From Shewanella psychropiezotolerans (GTDB taxonomy: Bacteria; Pseudomonadota; Gammaproteobacteria; Enterobacterales; Shewanellaceae), in NCBI RefSeq assembly GCF_007197555.1, contig NZ_CP041614.1, positions 3,650,001 through 3,714,000 on the forward strand: a DNA stretch of 64,000 nt, read 5' to 3'. The translations under genes were made by a program, and so were the position numbers. The notes under the pieces are model-generated. The model saw only the letters and a list, made by a program, of their open reading frames with translations, made no database searches and was not told the origin of the DNA. How positions within the stretch are numbered: the first letter of the stretch is position 1; every line of letters starts with the position of its first letter. Shown here in pieces: positions 18,385 through 30,342 of this stretch.

Positions 18385-19491
18385 ATGAATCATTCAAACA
18401 AAGTTCTAGCAGTTAATGATGATCTGCCTATCCGCACAGATAAGCCAGTTCATTCAGGTAAGGTTCGCAGTGTCTATTGGCTTACGGCTGAGGATAGTGC
18501 CCGTCTAATCGAACAGAAAGGTTATGATGTACCTAAAGATACGCCACTGGCTATCATGGTGATCAGCGATCGAATCTCAGCATTCGATTGTATCTGGCAA
18601 GGTGAAAATGGCCTCAATGGCGTGCCCGGTAAAGGCGCTGCACTCAATGCCATCTCTAACCATTGGTTTAAGTTATTCAAAGAAAAAGGTTTAGCCGATA
18701 GCCATATTCTGGACGTCCCTCACCCATTTGTTTGGATCGTGCAAAAAGCTCAGCCCGTGATGGTTGAAGCGATCGCCAGACAGTTTATTACTGGCTCGAT
18801 GTGGCGCGCCTATACCAAAGGTGAGCGTGAGTTTTGTGGCATAACACTGCCAGAAGGCCTCGAGAAAGACCAGAAACTTCCTGAGCTGTTAATCACTCCC
18901 TCTACCAAAGGTGTGCTTACCGGCCTTGAAGGCGTACCAGAAGCCGATGATGTTAACGTTTCACGTGCCGATCTCGAGCGTCATCTAGAAGGCTTTAACT
19001 TCCACGCTAAATCGGATATCGACCTGTACGAGAAGCTATTGAAAGAAGGCTTTGCCGTTATCAGTGATGCCCTTGCAGCGCAAGATCAGATCTTCATCGA
19101 TACCAAGTTCGAATTTGGCTATGTCAAAGGTGCCGATGGCAAGGAGAAGCTTATCTATATGGACGAAGTGGGCACACCTGACAGCTCACGCATCTGGGAT
19201 GGTCCAGCGCACCGTGAAGGTCATATTATAGAGAAGTCGAAAGAAGGATTCAGACAGTGGCTGCTTAACCACTTCCCGGACCCGGACATACTGCTCAACA
19301 AGGAGCGTATGCCTGAGCGTTTCTCACTGGCACAAGAAAACAAGCTACCCACCCAAGTGATGATGGATATCTCCAACACTTACATCGGCATCGCAGAGAA
19401 AGTGATCGGTGAGAAGCTTCATATCAGCGAGAATCCTAAGCAAGAGATCATCAATATTCTTCGCAATGATTATCAGCTAATTGCAGACTAA
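18385..19491 (+). CDS. purC: SAICAR synthetase PurC (long form)
   Basis: A 368-residue phosphoribosylaminoimidazole-succinocarboxamide synthase that joins CAIR and aspartate with ATP in purine synthesis. It has KVRSVYWL near the start in place of the usual KxRDLYE, then [16 protein letters not shown], a [13 protein letters not shown] segment, and [17 protein letters not shown]. It belongs to the longer class found in Shewanella and relatives, rather than the 237-residue enteric form. It appears to be transcribed alone, with its own terminator. Confidence 0.93.
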   Translation: MNHSNKVLAVNDDLPIRTDKPVHSGKVRSVYWLTAEDSARLIEQKGYDVPKDTPLAIMVISDRISAFDCIWQGENGLNGVPGKGAALNAISNHWFKLFKEKGLADSHILDVPHPFVWIVQKAQPVMVEAIARQFITGSMWRAYTKGEREFCGITLPEGLEKDQKLPELLITPSTKGVLTGLEGVPEADDVNVSRADLERHLEGFNFHAKSDIDLYEKLLKEGFAVISDALAAQDQIFIDTKFEFGYVKGADGKEKLIYMDEVGTPDSSRIWDGPAHREGHIIEKSKEGFRQWLLNHFPDPDILLNKERMPERFSLAQENKLPTQVMMDISNTYIGIAEKVIGEKLHISENPKQEIINILRNDYQLIAD

Positions 19492-19574
19492 GCTTGGCTT
19501 ACGCAGTGCTTGGCTCTGGTGCAGTTAAGTGAAGTAAGTAGAGTTGAAAGGTGCTAAAGTGAAATAATGATAAG

Positions 19575-19607
19575 CCGCAGCTTCATGCAAATGAAACTGC
19601 GGTTTTT
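19575..19607 (+). terminator. Terminator after purC
   Basis: CCGCAGCTTCAT-GCAA-ATGAAACTGCGG forms a 12-bp stem with one mismatch and is followed by TTTTT, about 80 bp past the purC stop. Confidence 0.8.
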
Positions 19608-19679
19608 AACTTTTGAGTTAGCTTATTTGAAGTCTAGGATGACAAGCATCAGCCCTTTACCCACTCATTTCTACACGCC

Positions 19680-20525
19680 TTAGCGGATCAAAAGCAGCGG
19701 AACCGCACTTTTCACTAACACCTCTGTAGTATTACTGCCAACAAAAAATTGCCTTAATTTTGAGTGACCAAAAGCCCCCATAACAATCATGTCCAGCTGT
19801 TGCTGTTGCTGATAATTAAGCAGCGCTTCATCGACACGCCCTGAGAGCATTTTTTCACTGACCTTAACCCCAGCTCCTCGCAGCCGCATTGCCGCCTGAT
19901 CAAAAGCAGTACTCTTACTGCCTGATTCATTCACCATCACCAAATGACACTCAAGCCCTTTAAGTAACGGTGTGTTCATTGCCTTTTCAATCAGTTTCTC
20001 ACTGGTTGTGCTGCCGTCAAAGGCAATCATGTAAGATCTAGGTGTCACAAATGTTTCGCTGACCACCAAGGTATGTGCTTTTATGGAGCGGACAACGCTT
20101 TCAAGTTGCGAACCTATGGTTTTACTGGTGCTATGATCTTCACCCGATTTACCGATCACTAATACCCTTAACTCACATTCTAGGTCGATGAGCGTTTCTA
20201 GTAAACTTCCGTGACGTTGCAATGTGCCGATCTCATCGACGCCTCTCGACACCGCTAATGCCTTAGCATCGGTAAGGAGTTGCTTACCATGCTCGAGGGC
20301 AACTTTACTGCGCATTTCATCGAGCTCCACTAGCTCATTGAGGAGTTCCTCTTGGCTCCCCAAGCCTATCTGTCCTGACAATTCACTTACCACAGGTCTC
20401 GTTGTTTTATCGAGTACATGTAATAAGATAAGAGGCGCCTCAACCTTCTGTGCAACCCAAGCACTGGCTTCACAGGTTGCTAGCGTCAATGTTGAGCCAT
20501 CAATACACGCGACTATATTTTTCAT
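19680..20525 (-). CDS. Tandem-domain universal stress protein (UspE-like)
   Basis: A 281-residue protein with two UspA domains in a row. Both carry the ATP-binding pattern G-2x-G-9x-G-S/T: first as GKSGEDHSTSKTIGS (about 130-145), then as GAFGHSKLRQFFVGS near the C-terminus. The ATG at 20525 is chosen because GAGG lies 5 bp upstream; the ATG three codons earlier has its SD too close. It begins 13 bp after the SulP transporter stop on the same strand, so the two form an operon. It probably modulates the transporter or responds to ion or pH stress; that link is inferred. Confidence 0.87.
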   Translation of the reverse strand: MKNIVACIDGSTLTLATCEASAWVAQKVEAPLILLHVLDKTTRPVVSELSGQIGLGSQEELLNELVELDEMRSKVALEHGKQLLTDAKALAVSRGVDEIGTLQRHGSLLETLIDLECELRVLVIGKSGEDHSTSKTIGSQLESVVRSIKAHTLVVSETFVTPRSYMIAFDGSTTSEKLIEKAMNTPLLKGLECHLVMVNESGSKSTAFDQAAMRLRGAGVKVSEKMLSGRVDEALLNYQQQQQLDMIVMGAFGHSKLRQFFVGSNTTEVLVKSAVPLLLIR

Positions 20526-20538
20526 TTGCCTCATCCTA

Positions 20539-22026
20539 TTAGTGTCCTGCCATTAGTCTTTCAACTTCTTCGGGTTTATCATGTACACCAAATTTATCAA
20601 CGATCGTACGTGTCGCTTCGTTCATACCAATCAGTGTCACGTCGCTACCTTCCCGGCGAAACTTAATCACCACTTTATCTAATGCAGATACCGCTGTGAC
20701 ATCCCAAAAATGAGCCGTCGATAAGTCAATCGTTACCGACTCCTGTACGGTTTTAAAATCAAATGAATCAATAAATTTATCCGCTGATGCAAAAAAGACT
20801 TGGCCAATGACGCGATACTCGCAGTGGTTACTCAGGGCATCGTCATGCCTTACCACCATCATGCGGCTAATTTTATTAGCAAAAAATAGTGATGCAAGCA
20901 ATACCCCAACAAATACTCCTAGGGCTAAGTTATGAGTGACAACGACCATAACCACAGTGGATAGCATCACGATATTGGTCGACAGAGGGTGTTTTCTCAT
21001 GTCAGTAATAGAGTGCCAAGAGAACGTTCCTATTGCGACCATAATCATCACAGCTACTAATGCGGCCATCGGGATTTGCTTCAGCCATGGCCCAAGAAAC
21101 ACCACCATTAATAATAAGTACATACCCGCAGCTAAACTCGATAACCGTCCACGCCCGCCAGACTTTATATTAATCATAGATTGACCAATCATGGCGCATC
21201 CCGCCATGCCACCGAGAAAGCCGGTGAATACATTGGCAATGCCCTGCCCCTTACATTCTCGATTCTTATCACTACTGGTATCGGTAAGGTCATCGACTAT
21301 CGTCGCTGTCATCATTGACTCTAATAAGCCAACGAGGGCGAGAGCTGTGGCGTAGGGTAAAACTATCCATAAGGTTGCTAAATTCAAAGGCACATCAGGC
21401 CATAAAAATATCGGTAAGGTATCGGGCAAGTCTCCCATATCGCCGACTGTACGCACATCGATATTAAACATGATAGCGAAAATAGTTAATCCAACAATAC
21501 AAATCAAGGGAGAGGGAATTAACTTGCCGATAATAGGCAGATAAGGAAAGAGATAGATAATACCAAGGCCTGCCACTGTCATGGCATACACATGCCAGGT
21601 CACATTGGTCAGTTCGGGTAACTGGGCCATAAAAATGAGTATGGCTAACGCATTAACAAAGCCTGTGACCACCGATCGCGAGACAAATCGCATCAAATTA
21701 CCTAATTTTAAATACCCGGCTAACACCTGTAATACACCCGTTAATACTGTCGTGGCTAACAGGTATTCTAAACCGTGATCTTTAACTAGAGTAATCATCA
21801 ACAATGCCATGGCTCCAGTTGCTGCGGAGATCATTCCACTTCGACCCCCAGTAAACGCTATCACCACCGATATACTGAATGAAGCATACAAGCCAACTTT
21901 GGGATCGACTCCTGCAATAATTGAAAATGCGATAGCTTCAGGTATTAAGGCTAACGCCACAACCATACCCGCAAGCAGATCGCCACGAATATTAGATAAC
22001 CAATCTGTTTTAAAGTTTTTTAACAT
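20539..22026 (-). CDS. SulP family anion transporter with STAS domain
   Basis: A 495-residue member of the SLC26/SulP family. The N-terminal signature [25 protein letters not shown] and about ten to twelve hydrophobic segments form the transport domain. The C-terminal cytoplasmic STAS domain is recognisable from about residue 390 ([21 protein letters not shown]). Family members carry bicarbonate, sulfate or dicarboxylates. Bicarbonate uptake is common among marine bacterial relatives, but the substrate is not readable here. A universal stress protein is encoded immediately downstream. Confidence 0.9.
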   Translation of the reverse strand: MLKNFKTDWLSNIRGDLLAGMVVALALIPEAIAFSIIAGVDPKVGLYASFSISVVIAFTGGRSGMISAATGAMALLMITLVKDHGLEYLLATTVLTGVLQVLAGYLKLGNLMRFVSRSVVTGFVNALAILIFMAQLPELTNVTWHVYAMTVAGLGIIYLFPYLPIIGKLIPSPLICIVGLTIFAIMFNIDVRTVGDMGDLPDTLPIFLWPDVPLNLATLWIVLPYATALALVGLLESMMTATIVDDLTDTSSDKNRECKGQGIANVFTGFLGGMAGCAMIGQSMINIKSGGRGRLSSLAAGMYLLLMVVFLGPWLKQIPMAALVAVMIMVAIGTFSWHSITDMRKHPLSTNIVMLSTVVMVVVTHNLALGVFVGVLLASLFFANKISRMMVVRHDDALSNHCEYRVIGQVFFASADKFIDSFDFKTVQESVTIDLSTAHFWDVTAVSALDKVVIKFRREGSDVTLIGMNEATRTIVDKFGVHDKPEEVERLMAGH

Positions 22027-22788
22027 TGAACTCTCAGTTTACGCACGGCAGTTCGCACCAGAGATTAGGCTGACGTGTTATACGTGCTTTTTTGATAAAA
22101 TTTTGGCGCGGAAAAGATCGTAAAAATTTGATTACGAATTAACAAACGCAAAGAATAAGCATGGCGCTTAGGTTAGCAATGAAAGCTATAGGGGGGCGAA
22201 ACGTTAAGGCGGCGTAATTAACACGGTGATCAATATCCTCTGCATGAAACGAAACTGTATTCTACGCTCATTAGTTTGTAGATAAAACACCTGTAGACAC
22301 TTTTCTCGATTTCATCGTATGCAAGCTCACACTAACATAACGCACGGTGAGCTTATGTCCTTATGTCATCAATTCAACAATTCAACAATTCAACAAATTT
22401 TATAAAGCAACTAACTACATAATCTCCGGCAATACGCTGTTTGCTACCAGCACAGCCCTGCTTCCTAATTAGTTCATCGATTGCCGAAACTTACCAATTT
22501 ACATTCATCTGGCTAATTTCATTGACATTACAAACCACATTAGTTGTTAGCAACTTGATAGGGGTTATGCAACTCAGGAAACAACTTAGCTCGGGCGCAA
22601 ACTGGCGAATATCACACACAATCAGTTTGGTTCTGTTCATGATCATCTTCTTAGGGCAAATTCAGCTAATAAAAGTCCAGACAAGCTCGATATTCACATG
22701 CGATTAACTCTCTGATAATACTCACTAGTATATTCAAAAGGATTATGAGAATCTTAGCCAATAGATATTTAAGAACCAAGGAAAATCT
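22027..22788. other. Gene-poor 760-bp region with a short tandem repeat
   Basis: This holds the upstream region of the SulP gene and, at about 22369-22396, three copies of the 8-mer ATTCAACA. A weak frame at 22441-22707 (88 residues, two hydrophobic stretches, TTG start) has no ribosome site or recognised relatives and is not called as a gene. No other feature was seen. Confidence 0.5.
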
Positions 22789-23307
22789 GTGCAGTTATCG
22801 AGTAAAAGAATAACGCTTTCACCATTTGATGAAACGGATAAAGTTCTGTTTATCGAGTTTTTCATGTGCCCCAAGACCATGAAGCATATTTATGCGCCTT
22901 TCACTTACGAAGAAGCAGTTGCCGCATTTGAAATTAAGTCTCAGCCTTGGACGATTAAAAGTAATTGTTGGCTATCTTTTAGCATATCAGCACTCGATTC
23001 AGGGGAGAAGCTGGGGCACTTAGGCCTCAAAATAACTAACCATGAAGCGAAAATTGCTGAGATCGGTTATATGATCAAGCAAAGCGCTCAAGGGAAGGGA
23101 TTTGCAGCTGAGGCATTGGATCTGGTTAAAGACTACGGCTTTGACGTTCTGCAATTAAACAAGCTGACGGCGACATGTTCAGCCCACAATACCGGCTCAT
23201 TTAAACTACTCGAAAAACTGGGTTTTATTCGTGAAGGCTGTTTGCAACAAAATTCCATCATCAACAACAGATACGTGGATGACTATGTCTATGGACTGTG
23301 TAAATGA
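22789..23307 (+). CDS. GNAT family N-acetyltransferase, RimJ/RimL type
   Basis: A 172-residue acetyltransferase of the GNAT fold. The acetyl-CoA-binding part is visible as AEIGYMIKQSAQGKGFAAEAL (about 102-122), followed by LNKLTATCSAHNTGSFKLLEKLGFIREG, which is characteristic of the RimJ/RimL and ribosomal-protein-type branch. The start is a GTG at 22789 preceded by AAGGA at good spacing. It converges with lpxM and shares a bidirectional terminator with it. The acceptor substrate is unknown. Confidence 0.85.
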   Translation: MQLSSKRITLSPFDETDKVLFIEFFMCPKTMKHIYAPFTYEEAVAAFEIKSQPWTIKSNCWLSFSISALDSGEKLGHLGLKITNHEAKIAEIGYMIKQSAQGKGFAAEALDLVKDYGFDVLQLNKLTATCSAHNTGSFKLLEKLGFIREGCLQQNSIINNRYVDDYVYGLCK

Positions 23308-23386
23308 TAGTTTGCAGGGGAAAACGCTGGACGTACGCTGATAAAATATTAATTATGATTGTCACAGAAAAACAGCCGTTGAACGA

Positions 23387-23423
23387 AAACAGAGCGAAGT
23401 GATACATATTTCGCTCTGTTTTT
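23387..23423. terminator. Bidirectional terminator between the GNAT gene and lpxM
   Basis: AAACAGAGCGAA (23387-23398) and TTCGCTCTGTTT (23410-23421) form a perfect 12-bp stem with an A-rich run on the left and T run on the right, so it can serve both converging genes. Confidence 0.85.
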
Positions 23424-23452
23424 ATGACACTACTTCTTATCAGATAGGAACA

Positions 23453-24388
23453 TCAATACAGAGGAGCTTCACCTTCGGGACGAGTCTTGAGCACCTTGAG
23501 AAACCACATGTACTGCTCTGGGTAAGCCAAGATCACTTGCTCAACCACCTTGTTCAGCGCTAAGGCTTCATTCTCTTTACCCTTCATCTCTTCGGGGTCG
23601 ATGGCCGGCATCACGGTCAAATCATAACGGCGAGCTTTTTGATCGTAACCTATCTTAACCGGCATCACCTGAGCATTTCCGGCTTGAGCCAGGCGGCCCA
23701 CTACGGGTAAGGTGGCTTTTACCGTACCAAGGAAAGGGGCAAACACACTTTTATCCGGGCCTAAGTCTTCATCCGGCAGATAAAAAAAGCTGTTGTTATT
23801 CTTAAGCTCAGATAACAAGGCGCGTATACCCGCCTCTCGCATGTAGATGTTGCCTCCGAGTGAGCTGCGCATGCGATTGTTGAACCAATTAAATAGGCCA
23901 TTTCTATGAGGCTTGGCCATGCTGACCATGGGCAGGTCCAGGTTGAGCCTCAATCCCGCATATTCAATCCCCCATACATGGGGCATGACAAAGATCACAG
24001 GTTGACCCGCTGCCCTCGCCTGCTCTACATGCTCAAAGCCCATGAGATTGACTCTGCGTCTCAGGTTGGCTGTGGAGCGCACCATAAGTTCTGATTGCGC
24101 CAGCAATATCATCACGAAGTTCTCGATATTCTCCTTGAGCAGAGACTCAATCTCTGGTGAAGACTTCTCGGGAAAACAGATAGTCAGATTCGTTCTCGCC
24201 ACCGAGATAGGCTTTTTAGCTATTTTAGTCACCAATTTTGCCAGTTGCCGTGCAATAGGATCACGTAACCAGGCAGGCATAAGTCCAAACAGGACTAAGA
24301 TGGCTATACCAACCCAGGTAAAAAAATACTTAGGGTGCAATAATTCGAGTTTAAAACGGCGATCGAAATACTTTGGCTTTCTCGACAA
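23453..24388 (-). CDS. lpxM: Lipid A late acyltransferase LpxM (MsbB) family
   Basis: A 311-residue inner-membrane acyltransferase that adds the last secondary acyl chain to Kdo2-lipid A. It has one N-terminal hydrophobic segment (FTWVGIAILVLFGLMPAWL), the catalytic HxxxxE motif in MPHVWGIEYAG, and FLPDEDLGPDKSVFAPF with a following GTVKATLP, which favours LpxM over LpxL. The C-terminal YPEQYMWFLKVLKTRPEGE is also typical. It is transcribed alone. Acyl chain specificity cannot be read from sequence; in cold-adapted species these enzymes often use unusual chains. Confidence 0.87.
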   Translation of the reverse strand: MSRKPKYFDRRFKLELLHPKYFFTWVGIAILVLFGLMPAWLRDPIARQLAKLVTKIAKKPISVARTNLTICFPEKSSPEIESLLKENIENFVMILLAQSELMVRSTANLRRRVNLMGFEHVEQARAAGQPVIFVMPHVWGIEYAGLRLNLDLPMVSMAKPHRNGLFNWFNNRMRSSLGGNIYMREAGIRALLSELKNNNSFFYLPDEDLGPDKSVFAPFLGTVKATLPVVGRLAQAGNAQVMPVKIGYDQKARRYDLTVMPAIDPEEMKGKENEALALNKVVEQVILAYPEQYMWFLKVLKTRPEGEAPLY

Positions 24389-24528
24389 GATACTGGCCTC
24401 GAGCTAGAAATAAAAAAGACACATGACTTCATCTTCAAGATGAAAATAGCTAGTTAAACAAAGAGTAAGCACCCATTGTTCAAATAAACACCTAAGAGAT
24501 GATGAGAATACTAAGAAAAAGAAACAGA

Positions 24529-24552
24529 AAAAGCCACTCCTTTGAGTGGCCT
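24529..24552 (-). terminator. Terminator of the pheST-ihfA unit
   Basis: On the minus strand GGCCACTC-AAAG-GAGTGGC is followed by a T run; it lies about 20 bp after the ihfA stop. Confidence 0.85.
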
Positions 24553-24573
24553 TGACCTTAAACTAACTCAAGA

Positions 24574-24870
24574 TTATCTCTTAGAGTTAGCTTCTTCTAC
24601 GCGGCTTTTCAGCTTCTGTCCAGGACGGAAGGTGACGACGCGACGAGCTGAGATAGGGATATCTTCACCTGTCTTCGGGTTTCTTCCCGGTCTTTGATTC
24701 TTATCTCTAAGGTCAAAGTTGCCGAAGCCAGATAACTTGACCTGCTCACCACTTTCGAGCGCTTGGCGAATTTCTTCGAAAAACGTCTCAACCATCTCCT
24801 TAGCTACACGCTTATTAATTCCAAGCGTTTCAAAAAGATGCTCTGCCATTTCGGCTTTGGTAAGTGCCAT
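24574..24870 (-). CDS. ihfA: Integration host factor subunit alpha
   Basis: A 98-residue HU/IHF family DNA-bending protein. The sequence [39 protein letters not shown] and [20 protein letters not shown] are diagnostic of the alpha subunit, with the proline of the beta-arm that intercalates into DNA. The start is 5 bp after the pheT stop and the order pheS-pheT-ihfA equals that of E. coli. It acts as a heterodimer with IhfB in replication, recombination and transcription. Confidence 0.97.
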   Translation of the reverse strand: MALTKAEMAEHLFETLGINKRVAKEMVETFFEEIRQALESGEQVKLSGFGNFDLRDKNQRPGRNPKTGEDIPISARRVVTFRPGQKLKSRVEEANSKR

Positions 24871-24874
24871 ACTT

Positions 24875-27262
24875 TTAATCCCTCAACAATGCGTTGAACT
24901 CGGACTTGAGTGCAGAAACCACTGAATCAACCATCTCAGCTATCTCTTTTTCTTCAAGTGTACGAGTGTTGTCTTGTAATGTAAGTGCGATCGCTAGGCT
25001 CTTTTTGCCTGACTCAACGCCTTTACCTTGGTATACATCGAATAAGTTTATGCCAACCAACTGATTTTGGCCAACTTTTCTTATCATTTTTACAACATCA
25101 CCAGCGGAAATATTGTCATCGACTACGATAGCTATATCACGACGATTAGCCGGGAACTTAGATACAGCCTGAGCTTGCGGTAAACTAGCATGTAATAAAG
25201 CGTTCAATTCAAGCTCGAAAACAATTGTTTTGCCATTGAGGCCAAACGGCTTTTCTAAGCTCGGGTGAACTGTACCTATGATACCTATTACGCGATCATT
25301 TCTTAATATTTCAGCACATTGCCCTGGATGAAGTGCAGGATGAGTTGCTGATCTAAAAGTAAATTCTTCATCGGAAACTGTCAAGCCTATAATTGCTTCA
25401 AGATCGCCCTTGAGGTCAAAAAAGTCTGCAGTTTTAGATTCCATTGACCAATGTTCGTCATTCTGATTACCAGAAATTACAGCTCCAATCATGGGCTCTT
25501 GACGCACATTTGAATCGGCAGATGTATCTGGCACGAAACGCAGGCCAGTTTCGAACAGACGAACGCGGTTTTGCTGTCGGCTCTGGTTATGGCCGACGGC
25601 ACCTAGCAGGCCAGTAAATAACGACAGACGCATTGCCGACATCTCGATAGAGATAGGATTAGGCAAGACCATAGCTTCACAGCCCGGATGCACCTTATCT
25701 TGAAGCTTAGGATCGACGAAACTGTAGGTAATGGCTTCCTGGAATCCACGAGCCACCAGCATGCTACGCACACGCTTTAAGCTGATATCAGACTCTTTAT
25801 GGTCAGGCATGCTCAAAGAGCCGACAGGCGCTATGTTAGGTATGTTGTTGTAGCCATAGATACGGGCGACTTCTTCGATCAAGTCTTCTTCGATAGCCAT
25901 ATCGAAACGGTATGTGGCGGTAACCACATTCCATTGCTCAGCAGTAAATTCGACCGCAAACCCCAAACGCTCAAGGATTTCGGTGACTTCAGCGTCTGAG
26001 ATATGATGACCTAAGATGCGATCTAACTTGCTGCGACGCAAGGTGATCGATACAGGCTTAGGCAGAAGCTCATCAGATTTAGCTTCGATAACCGGTCCGG
26101 CTTCGCCGCCACAGATATCGAGAACCAGACGTGTCGCTCTATCCATCACCTTATGCTGCAACTCAGGGTCCACACCTCGCTCGAAACGATGAGATGAATC
26201 AGTGTGCAGTCCGAGGCGACGTGTCTTACCTAAGATAGCCAGAGGCGCGAAGAAGGCACATTCAAGCAAGATATCTTGAGTCTCACTGCTCACACCTGAA
26301 AATTCGCCACCAAAGACACCTGCAAGCGCCAGAGGCTTCTCTTGGTCACTGATGACTAACATATCCGCTGGAACGGTGATCTCGTTACCATCAAGCAATG
26401 TGAGCTTCTCATCGCCTGTTGCCATGCGAACCTGAATGTCACCGCTTAGCTTGGCCAGGTCGAAGGCATGCATAGGCTGGCCAAATTCGATCAAGACATA
26501 GTTAGTAATATCGACAATGGGATCGATGGAGCGAATGCCACTGCGACGCAGTTTCTCTTGCATCCATAATGGCGATTGAGCCAGAACGTTCACATTCTTA
26601 ACCACGCGGCCAAGATAACGAGCACAAGACTCGGGAGCTTGAAGGTCAATCTGAATCGAATCATCGATCGAAGGAACGACTTTTTCCCATGTAGGCTCAG
26701 TCACGGCTTGACGGTTTAATACGCCAACCTCACGTGCCAGACCCGACATACCGAGGCAATCGGCGCGGTTTGCTGTAAGATCGACATCGATAATCGCATC
26801 TTCCAGACTCAAAAACTCACGGATATCTACGCCTATTGGCGCGTCAGTTGGGAGCTCAAGGATGCCGTCGCTGTCGATATCTATGCCAAGCTCACCGTAG
26901 GAGCACAACATACCAAATGAGGGTTCACCGCGAAGCTTAGCCTTTTTGATTTTAAAATTACCCGGCAGCACAGCGCCGACCATGGCAACGGCGACTTTCA
27001 GGCCTAGACGACAGTTAGGTGCACCACAAACGATATCGATAAGCTCATCTTGACCGACATTAATTTTGGTTACACGTAGCTTGTCTGCATCCGGGTGTTG
27101 ACCACATTCGACAACTTCACCGACGATAACGCCAGAAAACTCACCAGCCACGCCTTCGATACCATCGACTTCGAGACCGGCCATGGTGATTTGATGTGAC
27201 AATTCGTCACGGCTTATGTTTGGGTTAACCCACTCACGGAGCCAGGATTCACTAAATTTCAT
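24875..27262 (-). CDS. pheT: Phenylalanine-tRNA ligase beta subunit
   Basis: A 795-residue PheT, matching the normal length. Domains in order are the N-terminal tRNA-binding OB fold ([21 protein letters not shown], about 50-70), the B3/B4 editing domain, B5 ([20 protein letters not shown]), the catalytic-like core, and the C-terminal anticodon-binding domain ([16 protein letters not shown]). It forms the alpha2-beta2 synthetase with PheS. The stop of pheS lies 14 bp upstream. Confidence 0.97.
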   Translation of the reverse strand: MKFSESWLREWVNPNISRDELSHQITMAGLEVDGIEGVAGEFSGVIVGEVVECGQHPDADKLRVTKINVGQDELIDIVCGAPNCRLGLKVAVAMVGAVLPGNFKIKKAKLRGEPSFGMLCSYGELGIDIDSDGILELPTDAPIGVDIREFLSLEDAIIDVDLTANRADCLGMSGLAREVGVLNRQAVTEPTWEKVVPSIDDSIQIDLQAPESCARYLGRVVKNVNVLAQSPLWMQEKLRRSGIRSIDPIVDITNYVLIEFGQPMHAFDLAKLSGDIQVRMATGDEKLTLLDGNEITVPADMLVISDQEKPLALAGVFGGEFSGVSSETQDILLECAFFAPLAILGKTRRLGLHTDSSHRFERGVDPELQHKVMDRATRLVLDICGGEAGPVIEAKSDELLPKPVSITLRRSKLDRILGHHISDAEVTEILERLGFAVEFTAEQWNVVTATYRFDMAIEEDLIEEVARIYGYNNIPNIAPVGSLSMPDHKESDISLKRVRSMLVARGFQEAITYSFVDPKLQDKVHPGCEAMVLPNPISIEMSAMRLSLFTGLLGAVGHNQSRQQNRVRLFETGLRFVPDTSADSNVRQEPMIGAVISGNQNDEHWSMESKTADFFDLKGDLEAIIGLTVSDEEFTFRSATHPALHPGQCAEILRNDRVIGIIGTVHPSLEKPFGLNGKTIVFELELNALLHASLPQAQAVSKFPANRRDIAIVVDDNISAGDVVKMIRKVGQNQLVGINLFDVYQGKGVESGKKSLAIALTLQDNTRTLEEKEIAEMVDSVVSALKSEFNALLRD

Positions 27263-27276
27263 GCTGTACAGCTCCG

Positions 27277-28649
<1,373 letters not shown>

Positions 28650-30152
28650 ATGAAAGAAGTAAAATTTCGTTGGGTAGACCAGTTTCTTATAAAAATGACA
28701 CTGAAAACTAAATTCGCCATTCTAGCTATTATTCCGATTCTCACCTTAGTAGGTCTTTCTTTTATCCTTTATAGCCAATTTATGCTGCAGATAACACAGA
28801 GCCAGCATGATGCCGCCCAGCAGCAAACAAGAGCCATCGACGAAATAGTGACACTCAGTGCTCAATATATCCCTCAGGAGCAACAAGCCGAATATCTAGG
28901 CCAACTGACACGACTACAGCTGGTTATCAATAAGCAGAATTTATCTCGGGATCAAGCTAAGGCGGCCAATCAAGGTGGTGGCATCGTCAGCGATAATTAT
29001 CAGACTCAAGCCATAGGTTCCATGGGTCGAGACGGTGTTGTCGCTGTCGTGACAGTGAGTGATCTCAAGCGTGTTATGGATGGATCTTGGGGCTATGTCA
29101 TAACCAGCTTATTGACACTCATCTTAATCATCATTATCTCCAACTATTACATTGCCTCTTTCGTCGGTGGTGCCCTCTACACGAATGTGATGGCGCTTAA
29201 GAGAGCGGCAGATGGTGATCTTACCGCCAGACTCAACTTCTTCGAGGTCAAAGATGAGTTCAGTATATTAGCGATCAGTATAGATACCTTGGTCGAGCGC
29301 CAACATAATTTAGTGACTGAGCTTAGTCAGGCCAGCATGCAAATCCGTCAAGTGGTGCAATCATTTCGTCAAAATGCCCAGGAAGGTCAATCTCTGGCCT
29401 CTAATCAGAGACAGCATCTCGACTCACTGGCAACGGCCATGGAAGAGATGACGGCAGCAGTTAAAGAGGTGGCGCGTAATGCCGAGCAGTCATCTATTGA
29501 GACCCAAGAGGCTAATGCTCAGGTTGATGCAGGCTCAAAGGATATTGCCACTACCGTTAACGCCATCGAGATGCTATCAGATGAGATAGGTGAAGCCTCC
29601 ACGGCAGTGAATACCCTAAATGAAAATGCGGCAAAAATTGACGCCGTGGTTACCACGATTAATTCTATTTCTGAACAAACTAACCTGCTCGCACTCAACG
29701 CTGCTATCGAAGCCGCTCGTGCTGGTGAGCAAGGTCGTGGATTTGCAGTTGTCGCCGATGAAGTCCGAACCTTAGCGGGTCGAACTCAAGATGCGACTGT
29801 CGAGATAAAATCGATGATCGAGGCACTGCAGACGGGATCACAAGACTTGACTCAAGTGATGAAGCGCACCGTAGACAAGGCAAACGAAGGTAAGAAACAC
29901 GTTCTCGATACGGGTGATGACTTAAAAGCCATTGCCGAACACAGTGGCCGCGTATATGAGATGAGTGTACTCATCGCCACATCCGCCGATGAGCAATCGG
30001 CAGTGGCAAATGAGATCGCGACAAACTTGATGGAGATCCGCAACCAATCCCATAACGTTGAACAATCGGCTAATGACTCGGTATCGGGTTGTGATGAATT
30101 GCATGCTACTGCGGAGCAGTTAGATCAATTGCTGGTAGGACTCAAAATTTAA
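28650..30152 (+). CDS. Methyl-accepting chemotaxis protein
   Basis: A chemoreceptor of 500 residues. It has a basic start ([20 protein letters not shown]), a first membrane helix ([20 protein letters not shown]), a short periplasmic region of about 130 residues, a second helix ([20 protein letters not shown]) and a HAMP domain. The signalling hairpin tip has the invariant [20 protein letters not shown] and [14 protein letters not shown]. The ATG at 28650 is preferred to an upstream in-frame TTG at 28596. The ligand-binding part is small and does not match a named sensor domain by eye. No C-terminal CheR-docking pentapeptide is present. Confidence 0.92.
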   Translation: MKEVKFRWVDQFLIKMTLKTKFAILAIIPILTLVGLSFILYSQFMLQITQSQHDAAQQQTRAIDEIVTLSAQYIPQEQQAEYLGQLTRLQLVINKQNLSRDQAKAANQGGGIVSDNYQTQAIGSMGRDGVVAVVTVSDLKRVMDGSWGYVITSLLTLILIIIISNYYIASFVGGALYTNVMALKRAADGDLTARLNFFEVKDEFSILAISIDTLVERQHNLVTELSQASMQIRQVVQSFRQNAQEGQSLASNQRQHLDSLATAMEEMTAAVKEVARNAEQSSIETQEANAQVDAGSKDIATTVNAIEMLSDEIGEASTAVNTLNENAAKIDAVVTTINSISEQTNLLALNAAIEAARAGEQGRGFAVVADEVRTLAGRTQDATVEIKSMIEALQTGSQDLTQVMKRTVDKANEGKKHVLDTGDDLKAIAEHSGRVYEMSVLIATSADEQSAVANEIATNLMEIRNQSHNVEQSANDSVSGCDELHATAEQLDQLLVGLKI

Positions 30153-30198
30153 TGACTCAAGAGTTATGCTCGGGTAGGTAATTTAAATAATAGAATAT

Positions 30199-30229
30199 AA
30201 GGCCCTATGCTTAACGCACAGGGCCTTTT
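30199..30229 (+). terminator. Terminator after the chemoreceptor gene
   Basis: AAGGCCCT and AGGGCCTT pair around a loop that can itself pair TGC with GCA; TTTT follows. It lies about 45 bp after the stop. Confidence 0.85.
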
Positions 30230-30342
30230 AATGCTTCTAATCAGTCAAGCTAGCCCTCGACCTGATTTAAACTTGGTGGTTTTTAATTTATGGTAGAATT
30301 CAATCATCAATGATGATGAGAGTAAAAAGGAAGTATGCCTAA

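Noticed and set aside
22441..22707. 88-residue hydrophobic frame upstream of the GNAT gene
   Set aside because: TTG start, no ribosome site, AT-rich DNA where hydrophobic frames arise by chance, and no recognised relatives.
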